DNA from: a virus
IMG/VR virus record: IMGVR_UViG_3300035145_004174
Location: 1 to 64,000 of that record
Reading direction: 5' to 3' (one strand)
Length of the DNA: 64,000 nt
Made by a program: the position numbers and the translations under genes. Every line of letters starts with the position of its first letter. Position 1 is the stretch's first letter. The notes under the pieces were generated by a model. It was not told where the DNA came from. It was given only the letters and a program-made list of their open reading frames with translations, and made no database searches. Positions 8,904 to 15,838 of this stretch are shown here, one piece after another.

Positions 8904-9567
8904 TATTTTAATAATAGCAGCTCATCAAGACGATGAAACTATAGGTTGCGGTGGGTCTATTAAAAAGTGGCATCTAGAAAATAAAACAATAAATTTAGTC
9001 TTATTTACGGACGGCAGCACAGGGATAGATCAACTAAATTTATATGATTCTATTACTGAGGTTAGAAATAAAGAATTGGATACAGTAAAAAGTATATTAG
9101 GCATAAATAAAGTCGTAACTTTAAATGAAAAATGTCAAAGTATTGAAAATAGCCAGAATACATTCCATAAAATAATTAAATTAATTAGAGAATATAAGCC
9201 CGACTTAATCATAACACATTCAAATATAGATAAACATAGAGACCATAGAACTATAAACGAAATAGTTACAGAAGCTTGCTGGAAGGCTCAGGAAAATATT
9301 CATCCTGAATTAGGCAAACAACATAAAATAAAAGACTTATGGGCATTTGAGGTAACAGATTTACTCCCTAAAGTAGATTATGTAGTAGACATCACAGACA
9401 CCTATCATTATAAAATTAAAGCTATGGATACCTATAACTCCCAGCATAACATAATGAAAGGAATTAATAACCATTTAAAAGGCATGGCATTATGTCGAGG
9501 TTATATGATAGAAAAAATGTATGGAGAGGCTTTTGTAAGGATATCAAAACAGCCAGTTATATTGTGA
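8884..9567 (+). CDS. PIG-L/LmbE-family N-acetyl sugar deacetylase
   Basis: A zinc-dependent deacetylase of 227 residues. The metal and catalytic motif AHQDDE (AHPDDE in the family) is at about residues 14-19, and the second metal motif HSNIDKHRDHR is in the middle. It would remove an acetyl group from an N-acetylated sugar. The start is a GTG 20 bases inside the end of neuB; no ATG lies between it and the essential motif. It overlaps the formyltransferase by four bases (GTGA), suggesting the freed amine is formylated next. Confidence 0.9.
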   Translation: MIRDINNILIIAAHQDDETIGCGGSIKKWHLENKTINLVLFTDGSTGIDQLNLYDSITEVRNKELDTVKSILGINKVVTLNEKCQSIENSQNTFHKIIKLIREYKPDLIITHSNIDKHRDHRTINEIVTEACWKAQENIHPELGKQHKIKDLWAFEVTDLLPKVDYVVDITDTYHYKIKAMDTYNSQHNIMKGINNHLKGMALCRGYMIEKMYGEAFVRISKQPVIL

Positions 9568-10265
9568 AAAATATAATAATAACCTCTACTCAACCTAGGC
9601 ATAATTATTATGCAGGTATGTTGTGTGAAAATATTAATATAGATTATATTATATGGGAGGATAAACCTGAATCGGGTGGAGTTTTTAAAGATTTTAACAA
9701 TAAAGAAAAGCTTAAATTTGATAAATATTTAGATTTTAAATTTAAATGCCCTCAATTAAATTTGAAAAAAGGCGAAATTAATAATCCCCCCACGATAGAT
9801 AGAATAAAAGATATAAACCCTGACATTATATTTGTTTTTGGTAGTAGTTTATTAAAACCAGAAGTTTTTAATCTGGCCAAAAAAGGCTGTATAAATATAC
9901 ACACAAGTTTAGTTCAATATTTCAGAGGGGTCGATAGTTCTTTTTGGGCAATTCATGATGAGCGGCCAGAAGCTATAGGAGCGACCCTTCATTTTATAAA
10001 CAATACTATAGACGCAGGGGACATAATAGACCAAAAACAAGCAAGCTTGTCTATAGATGACAATTTAGATGATCTATTTTTAAAATCATGCGAATGTGGG
10101 TTTAATATGTTATTAGATAATTTAAAAGATATCGTAAACCAAAAAACAAAAACAAAAAGTCTATCTAAGTTGGGAAAGTTATACACACTTAAAGATATGA
10201 ACAATCATGTAAAACAGATTGCCCAAGACAAAACATTTGACGTTCTAAAAAAATATATAAAATAA
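9564..10265 (+). CDS. Formyltransferase-fold enzyme, probable sugar N-formyltransferase
   Basis: Resembles the catalytic domain of methionyl-tRNA and sugar-nucleotide formyltransferases. GCINIHTSLVQYFRG contains the N-x-H catalytic core, and GATLHFINNTIDAGDII holds the conserved aspartate. At 233 residues only the catalytic domain is present, with no tRNA-binding or dehydrogenase module, which argues for a sugar substrate. The GTG start overlaps the deacetylase stop as GTGA. Transfer of formyl from N10-formyltetrahydrofolate to the amine exposed by the deacetylase is the simplest reading. Confidence 0.82.
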   Translation: MKNIIITSTQPRHNYYAGMLCENINIDYIIWEDKPESGGVFKDFNNKEKLKFDKYLDFKFKCPQLNLKKGEINNPPTIDRIKDINPDIIFVFGSSLLKPEVFNLAKKGCINIHTSLVQYFRGVDSSFWAIHDERPEAIGATLHFINNTIDAGDIIDQKQASLSIDDNLDDLFLKSCECGFNMLLDNLKDIVNQKTKTKSLSKLGKLYTLKDMNNHVKQIAQDKTFDVLKKYIK

Positions 10266-10272
10266 TTTATTT

Positions 10273-11046
10273 ATGAAAACCTCCTTGGTCGTCGGCATTA
10301 AAAATAGAACATCTCATTTTTTACAAACCTTTCCTTTCATGATATCTCAAATTGGTCAGGATTATGAGCTTGTAATAGTCGACTTTCATTCGGAGGATGA
10401 ACTTTTGCAATTGTTCCAAAAAGAATGTAGGCTTAGAAAAGATACGGTGTCAAAAAATTTAAAAGAAATAAAGTATGTTAAAGTAAATGAAAATTTAAAA
10501 TACAACCCAAATAAAGTAAAAAACTTAGGAGCAAAAATAAGTTCTGGTGAAAAAATTGCATTTACTGATGCTGATGTATTTTTATCAATGGACTATTTAT
10601 CTTTCTGGTCTAATAAAGTAAAAGAAAAAAAGACATTCCTGGCTACTAGATTTCAAGAAACTAGAGTTTCTTTAGCGAAAAGAATTTCGCCAGAGATTAA
10701 CTATGGAAACATAATCGTTTCTTCAAAAGATTTTTATGAAATTGGTGGTTGGAATGAATCAATGGTTAAATGGGGGGGCGACGACGATGACCTTTGCCAT
10801 AGATTAAAGCTATACGGTCTTAGAGAAATCAACCCAACAGACCCTCAAGATTCTAGACATTACTCAATATTACATGGGGATGATTTAAGACTAGCAGAAC
10901 TCGAAGTTCCAGAAAAACACAACGCTGACCCCGAATTGGGCGAAACAATATTCCAAAGAGTTTTTTCTAATACTAATTTTCTAAACAATAATAATTGTTT
11001 TTTTAAATATAAAAATTATAATATAACCACCATTAATTTTAATTAA
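10273..11046 (+). CDS. GT2-like glycosyltransferase
   Basis: A GT-A fold protein of 257 residues. It has an N-terminal SLVVGIKNRTSHFLQTFP strand, the metal site IAFTDADVFL, and the acceptor-side motif EIGGWNESMVKWGGDDDDLC, which matches the galactosyltransferase-type C-terminal segment of GT2 enzymes such as chondroitin polymerases. Seven bases separate it from the formyltransferase. It is a cytoplasmic glycan-assembly enzyme of unknown donor. Confidence 0.84.
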   Translation: MKTSLVVGIKNRTSHFLQTFPFMISQIGQDYELVIVDFHSEDELLQLFQKECRLRKDTVSKNLKEIKYVKVNENLKYNPNKVKNLGAKISSGEKIAFTDADVFLSMDYLSFWSNKVKEKKTFLATRFQETRVSLAKRISPEINYGNIIVSSKDFYEIGGWNESMVKWGGDDDDLCHRLKLYGLREINPTDPQDSRHYSILHGDDLRLAELEVPEKHNADPELGETIFQRVFSNTNFLNNNNCFFKYKNYNITTINFN

Positions 11047-11059
11047 AACCATCAATAAG

Positions 11060-11677
11060 ATGAATGCAGATGTTTCAATAGTAATTACTAATTACAATTA
11101 TTCTAAATACATACAAAGATGCTTAAGAAGCTGTATAAATCAGAAGTATGTAAATCATGATGTAATTGTTGTTGATGATTGCTCTACGGACAATTCTATA
11201 GAAAAACTTTCCCCCTTTCTTGAAGATATAAAACTTTACAAAACTGATCAGAATTCTGGAGTTGCTGCTGCTGCTAATTTGGGTGTAGAGAAATCAAAGT
11301 CTCAGTTTTTTATTCGCGTGGATGCTGATGATTTTATCACTAGTAATATGTGCTACATCATGAAAGAGTATCTTGAAGCTAATAATGATTGTTTTTGTGT
11401 GTCTTGCGACTACTATATGGTAAATAATGGAGAAGAAGTCGTTGAAAGAAAGTATGCCGAAGTAGATGATATATCTTGCGGAATTATGTACAGAAGAGAT
11501 TTGTTCTTAGATTTAGGTGGTTATAATCCTGATATGAGACACAAAGAAGAAAGAGAATTAAGAAAAAGATTAGGATTGGAATATAAAATAGATCATTTAA
11601 AAATTCCATTTTATAGATATAGAATGCATGATTCTAATAAAACTAAATCTAAAGAGTATGAACAAACAAAAGTATGA
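11060..11677 (+). CDS. GT2 family glycosyltransferase
   Basis: A classical short GT2 enzyme. VSIVITNYNYSKYIQRCLRS opens the nucleotide-binding fold, VIVVDDCSTDNS carries the uracil-contacting DD, GVAAAANLGVEKS is the helix that follows, and FIRVDADDFI is the DxD metal site. At 205 residues it has little beyond the catalytic core. It shares ATGA with a 41-codon reading frame after it. Confidence 0.88.
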   Translation: MNADVSIVITNYNYSKYIQRCLRSCINQKYVNHDVIVVDDCSTDNSIEKLSPFLEDIKLYKTDQNSGVAAAANLGVEKSKSQFFIRVDADDFITSNMCYIMKEYLEANNDCFCVSCDYYMVNNGEEVVERKYAEVDDISCGIMYRRDLFLDLGGYNPDMRHKEERELRKRLGLEYKIDHLKIPFYRYRMHDSNKTKSKEYEQTKV

Positions 11678-11799
11678 AAAAGGTTTTATTCGATTTAACA
11701 CAAAGTTCCAGTTGGGGAGATAAATCTCAAATGCTTTCCTGGATTTGCTGGTATAGCAAACAAGGTTGGCCCCTGGGAAGTAAATCTATCAAAACTTAA
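11674..11799 (+). CDS. Possible 41-residue peptide or gene remnant
   Basis: A short frame beginning at an ATG that overlaps the preceding stop (ATGA), the junction used throughout this operon. It starts MKKVLFDLTQSSSWGDKS and has three tryptophans before the stop, which looks like the opening strand of a larger enzyme rather than random sequence. It may be a real small protein or the leftover start of a glycosyltransferase deleted during module exchange. The 38 bases that follow before the dehydrogenase are A/T-rich without other features. Confidence 0.35.
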   Translation: MKKVLFDLTQSSSWGDKSQMLSWICWYSKQGWPLGSKSIKT

Positions 11800-11837
11800 A
11801 AAAAAAATAAATTAATACTAGATTTTATTTTATATAA

Positions 11838-12755
11838 ATGTATCATAAGGTAATGGATATAACACTAGGAGTCATAGGAAATGGATTTGTAGGATCAGCG
11901 GTGGTTCATGGCTTTAATCATTTTGTTAAAAGCGTTAAAGTTTTTGATAAAGATCAAAATAAAAGATCCCATTCTCTTCAAGAAACTTTAGGTCAAGATA
12001 TTGTATTTGTATGCCTTCCTACTCCAATGTCTCTTTCTGAAGATGGCAAGTGCGATCTTTCTATTCTTGAATCTTTTTTTTCTGAAGTTTCTGGCCTTTC
12101 CCCCGATTGTATTTTCGTAATAAAGTCTACTGTTCCAGTAGGAACAACTTCAATACTTCAAAAACAGTATGATAAATTAAAAATTTTACATTCTCCTGAG
12201 TTCCTTACCGCGAGAACATCTCTTTTAGATTTCATAACCCCCTCTAGGAATATAATAGGTTACCCAAAAGAGTTTTACTCTAACATGCATTCTATCCCTA
12301 ATAAAGTTGTGGAGCTTTTTGAAAAAAGATTTCCAGGAGTAAAAACATTATTAATGAATAGTGACTCTACAGAAATGATCAAGTATGTAGCTAATTGTTT
12401 TTTTGCCACTAAAATTAGTTATTTTAATGAAGTCAAATTGCTTTGCGATAAATTAGATTTAGACTATGAAGAAATTCTTGAAGGGGTTCTTTCTGATGGT
12501 AGGATTGGAATAAGTCACTATCAAGTCCCAGGGCATGATGGTAAACTCGGTTTTGGGGGAACATGCTTTCCTAAAGATATAAACTCTTTTATAAATTTAA
12601 TGAAGCTTAATGGGATAGACCCTAAAGTTCTTCAATCTGTTTGGGATAGGAATGTTTCAGTTAGACCAGAGAAGGATTGGGAGAAATTTTCAGCAGCTGT
12701 ATCTACGGGAACTGAGGAATTTGATTTATCTGGCTGTGGGCATGATCATATTTAA
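11838..12755 (+). CDS. UDP-glucose/GDP-mannose 6-dehydrogenase family, C-terminally truncated
   Basis: Oxidises a nucleotide sugar to its uronic acid in two NAD steps. The Rossmann motif GVIGNGFVGSAV, the segment VFVCLPTP, the conserved KSTVPVGTT, the helix STEMIKYVANCFFATKISYFNE, and the catalytic cysteine in GFGGTCFPKD are all present. The protein ends at 305 residues where the family continues to ~390-430, so the C-terminal nucleotide-sugar-binding domain is missing. The start may instead be the ATG at 11853, which places the first strand right at the N-terminus and has AAGG nearby. Confidence 0.88.
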   Translation: MYHKVMDITLGVIGNGFVGSAVVHGFNHFVKSVKVFDKDQNKRSHSLQETLGQDIVFVCLPTPMSLSEDGKCDLSILESFFSEVSGLSPDCIFVIKSTVPVGTTSILQKQYDKLKILHSPEFLTARTSLLDFITPSRNIIGYPKEFYSNMHSIPNKVVELFEKRFPGVKTLLMNSDSTEMIKYVANCFFATKISYFNEVKLLCDKLDLDYEEILEGVLSDGRIGISHYQVPGHDGKLGFGGTCFPKDINSFINLMKLNGIDPKVLQSVWDRNVSVRPEKDWEKFSAAVSTGTEEFDLSGCGHDHI

Positions 12756-12776
12756 TAAATAATTAAAACAAAAAAA

Positions 12777-13709
12777 ATGAAATATACAGTAATTGGAGGA
12801 GCTGGCTTTATAGGAAGCCATTTGGTTGATAAACTTTTAGATCTTGGACACGAAGTGGTTGTCTTGGATAATTTGTCTAGCGGTAAGGCTGAGAATGTTA
12901 ATAAAAGAGCTAAATTACACAGAGTTAATATAGAGCTTTTGGGAACTCCTCTTTCTGAAAAAATAGATGCATATAAAAATGCAATAATGGATGCCGCAGG
13001 TTCAGACGCCATTTTTCATTTAGCGGCTAAAGCCAGAGTTCAGCCTTCTATTGAAGACCCTGTTGGTTATAATAAACATAATGTAAATGGAACACTATCA
13101 GCTCTAGAACTTTGCAAAAATTTAGAGGTAAGAAGATTTATTTACAGTGCGAGTTCTTCTGCATATGGAGATGCTAGTGTTTTTCCTACTCCAGAAGATC
13201 ATCCCACGAATCCACAAAGCCCTTATGGATTACAAAAGCTTATAGGTGAAGAGTATTGTAAAGTTTATAGTAAATGCTACGGGATAGATACTGTATCTCT
13301 TAGATATTTTAATGTTTATGGAGACAGATTTTCCAGCGATGGTGACTACGCTTTAGTTTTGGCAATTTTTTTAAAACAAAAAATGTATAAAAAAGCTTTG
13401 ACTATTACTGGAGACGGAACTCAAAAAAGAGACTTTACTTTTGTCGGAGATGTTGTCAATGCAAATATTTTAGCTATGGAATCTTCTAATAAATTTAATG
13501 GAGATGTTATTAATATAGGTAATGGTGATAATGTTTCTATAAATGAAGTTGCGGATTTAATTGGGGGAGAAAAAAAATATATCGAAGCTAGGCAAGAACC
13601 TAAAGAAACTCTAGCTGACAGGTCTAAAGCTAAAGAGCTACTCGGGTGGGAGCCAAGCATGACACTACAGCAATGGATCCCTAAGTATCTTAAGCAAGAA
13701 GGTCTATAA
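12777..13709 (+). CDS. NAD-dependent sugar-nucleotide epimerase (extended SDR)
   Basis: An extended short-chain dehydrogenase of the UDP-glucose/UDP-GlcNAc 4-epimerase type. It has the NAD loop GGAGFIGSHLVDKL, the acidic VVLDNLSSG, the segment FHLAAKARVQPS, the catalytic serines of YSASSSAYGD and the YGLQK Tyr-Lys pair, followed by RYFNVYGDRF. Its 310-residue length is normal. The leader is A-rich (AAAACAAAAAAATG) without Shine-Dalgarno. With the dehydrogenase before it and the GDP-sugar enzymes after it, it supplies a precursor for the glycan. Confidence 0.9.
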   Translation: MKYTVIGGAGFIGSHLVDKLLDLGHEVVVLDNLSSGKAENVNKRAKLHRVNIELLGTPLSEKIDAYKNAIMDAAGSDAIFHLAAKARVQPSIEDPVGYNKHNVNGTLSALELCKNLEVRRFIYSASSSAYGDASVFPTPEDHPTNPQSPYGLQKLIGEEYCKVYSKCYGIDTVSLRYFNVYGDRFSSDGDYALVLAIFLKQKMYKKALTITGDGTQKRDFTFVGDVVNANILAMESSNKFNGDVINIGNGDNVSINEVADLIGGEKKYIEARQEPKETLADRSKAKELLGWEPSMTLQQWIPKYLKQEGL

Positions 13710-13723
13710 AAATTTTTTAATTT

Positions 13724-14785
13724 ATGAAAAAAATAATTATAACTGGAGTTACTGGTCAAGATGGTAGTCATATGGCCGATTTCTTAATCAAGAAGTTAGA
13801 GCTAGATTTAGATGACATAGATTTTAAAATTTATGGTGCTGTAAGGAGACTTAGTGTAAAGAATCATGAAAACATTCTCCACTTAGAAAATAATCCTTAT
13901 TTTGAATTGATCGATATGGATTTGAACGATGCTCATAGTATTAGAGATGTCATTATTGATATTCAGCCAGACTATTTTATTAATTTTGCTGCTCAGTCTT
14001 TCGTGGCTGGTAGTTGGAAATATCCCATACAGACCTGGGGCACTGATGCTGATGCCGTTTTACATATACTTGAATCTATAAGAAGATTCGCACCTTCTTG
14101 TCGTTTTTATAATGCTGGATCTTCTGAAGAATTTGGTGATGTCATTTATAGCCCTCAAGACCAAAAACATCCACTAAGGCCTCAATCTCCCTACGGAGCA
14201 GCCAAGTGTGCGGCTAGGCATATAGTCAGAGTCTATAGAGAATCTTATGATTTATATGCGGTTCAGGGTTGGCTGTTTAATCACGAAGGAGTTAGGAGAG
14301 GCTTGGACTTTGTAACTAGAAAAATTTCCTATAATGTAGCTAAGTTTAAAGTTGAATCAGATAAAAATTTAAAGACCACCCCTTTTCAGCTTGGAAACCT
14401 TGAAGCTCAAAGAGACTGGAGTGATGCTGAAGATTTTATGGATGGAGTTTGGCTTATGCTTAACCAAGAAAAACCAAAAAATTATGTGTTAGCTAGTGGG
14501 GAAATGCATACAATAAGAAGCTTTTTAGAAAAAACTTTAGATAGAGCCTCTATTGATTTTTATAAAACGGGATCAGGTTCTAATGAAAAATATTTCTGCA
14601 AAAAAACAAACAATTTGATAATGAATGTGGATGAAAAATTCTATAGACCAGCTGAGGTTCATGAGCTTTGCGGAGATCCATCTTCAGCGGAATCTGAATT
14701 AGGATGGGTAAGGAAAACTGACTTCACTGGTCTTGTTAATAAAATGTTTGATTCCGACTATTCCAAATTAAGTGAAAAAATCTGA
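13724..14785 (+). CDS. gmd: GDP-mannose 4,6-dehydratase
   Basis: First step from GDP-mannose to GDP-L-fucose, giving GDP-4-keto-6-deoxymannose. ITGVTGQDGSHMADFL is the NADP loop typical of this enzyme; INFAAQSFVAGSWKYP, FYNAGSSEEFGD, QSPYGAAKCAARHI (catalytic Tyr-Lys) and LFNHEGVRRGLDFVTRKI all match GMD signatures. Full length (353 aa). The next gene is the second enzyme of the same pathway, overlapping by 14 bases. Confidence 0.96.
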   Translation: MKKIIITGVTGQDGSHMADFLIKKLELDLDDIDFKIYGAVRRLSVKNHENILHLENNPYFELIDMDLNDAHSIRDVIIDIQPDYFINFAAQSFVAGSWKYPIQTWGTDADAVLHILESIRRFAPSCRFYNAGSSEEFGDVIYSPQDQKHPLRPQSPYGAAKCAARHIVRVYRESYDLYAVQGWLFNHEGVRRGLDFVTRKISYNVAKFKVESDKNLKTTPFQLGNLEAQRDWSDAEDFMDGVWLMLNQEKPKNYVLASGEMHTIRSFLEKTLDRASIDFYKTGSGSNEKYFCKKTNNLIMNVDEKFYRPAEVHELCGDPSSAESELGWVRKTDFTGLVNKMFDSDYSKLSEKI

Positions 14786-15719
14786 ATCTATCTTTGTGGC
14801 TGGCCACAAAGGAATGGTTGGTTCTGCTACCTTAAAAGAATTAAAGAGGCGTGGTTATAATAGTGTAATTACGGCTTCGAAAGAAGAATTAGATTTAAGA
14901 GATTATTCTGAAGTTAAGTCTTTTTTTGATAGATTTAATATAAAAAATGTAATTTTATGCGCTGCTAAGGTAGGAGGTATATTAGCAAACAATAATTATA
15001 GGGCAGATTTCATATCAGATAATCTTTCTATAGGGTCCAACATTGTAAAAGCTTGTCATGAATATTCTGTCTCAAAATTAATTAACCTTGGCTCTTCTTG
15101 CATATATCCTAAAGAAGCTGAAATACCTATAAAAGAAGAGAGTTTACTTACTGGGCTCCTAGAGTACACTAATGAGCCTTATGCTATAGCGAAGATAGCG
15201 ACTCTTAAAATGTGTCAAAGTTTTTACGATCAACATGGTTCTAACTTTTATTCTCTAATGCCTTGTAATCTTTATGGGATAAATGATAATTTTGACTTAA
15301 ACTCCTCTCATGTATTACCAGCTCTTATAAGGAAAGTTCATGAAGCCAAACAAAACAATTTAGATAATGTTATTTTGTGGGGAAGCGGTAAGCCTTTAAG
15401 AGAGTTTCTTTTTTCTGAAGATGTTGCTTCTGCTATAGTTTTCTGTTTGGAAAATGTAAATGCTGAAGATGTTTACTCTCAAGGGATTTCACACTTAAAC
15501 TGTGGTTCCGATGAAGAGTTATCTATAAAAGAGCTGATGCTCAAAATCAAAAAGATAATAGAATATGAAGGCGATATAATTCTTGACCCATCTAAACCCG
15601 ATGGAACTTTTAGAAAAAAAATGGACAACTCAAGAATCAAAAAGCTTGGATTTATTCCGCAAGTCAGCATGGATGAAGGCATTGCAAAAACCTATTCTTG
15701 GTATCTTGAAAATATGTAA
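14772..15719 (+). CDS. fcl: GDP-L-fucose synthase
   Basis: Epimerises and reduces GDP-4-keto-6-deoxymannose to GDP-L-fucose with NADPH. FVAGHKGMVGSATLKEL is the cofactor loop; CAAKVGGILANN, LGSSCIYPKEAEIPIKE, EPYAIAKIATLKMC (Tyr-Lys pair), MPCNLYGINDNFDLNSSHV and the C-terminal LREFLFSEDVA are all characteristic. It starts with GTG inside gmd and has normal length (315 aa). Last gene of the glycan operon; a candidate fucosyltransferase lies far away at 63271-64000. Confidence 0.96.
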   Translation: MKKSESIFVAGHKGMVGSATLKELKRRGYNSVITASKEELDLRDYSEVKSFFDRFNIKNVILCAAKVGGILANNNYRADFISDNLSIGSNIVKACHEYSVSKLINLGSSCIYPKEAEIPIKEESLLTGLLEYTNEPYAIAKIATLKMCQSFYDQHGSNFYSLMPCNLYGINDNFDLNSSHVLPALIRKVHEAKQNNLDNVILWGSGKPLREFLFSEDVASAIVFCLENVNAEDVYSQGISHLNCGSDEELSIKELMLKIKKIIEYEGDIILDPSKPDGTFRKKMDNSRIKKLGFIPQVSMDEGIAKTYSWYLENM

Positions 15720-15729
15720 GATATTAAGG

Positions 15730-15758
15730 TTGACTTTATTTGCTTTTGTCCTTAAATT
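15730..15758 (+). promoter_or_regulatory. Candidate sigma-70-type promoter upstream of nrdA
   Basis: TTGACT at 15730-15735 and TAAATT at 15753-15758 are separated by 17 bases. They would start transcription about 70 bases before nrdA, upstream of the hairpin at 15775. The -10 matches only four of six consensus positions, so this is tentative. Confidence 0.4.
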
Positions 15759-15774
15759 CAATTCATAATTTATT

Positions 15775-15790
15775 TTCGAGAAAACTCGAA
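15775..15790 (+). other. Short hairpin between glycan operon and nrdA
   Basis: TTCGAG-AAAA-CTCGAA is a perfect 6-bp stem with a four-base loop in the 119-base gap between fcl and nrdA. No run of T follows, so an intrinsic terminator is doubtful; a leader hairpin or a weak attenuator at the border of two gene modules is possible. Confidence 0.45.
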
Positions 15791-15838
15791 TTCAACAAAA
15801 TAATTGTGTAATAGAAATAATCCGACCCTAATTTATAT

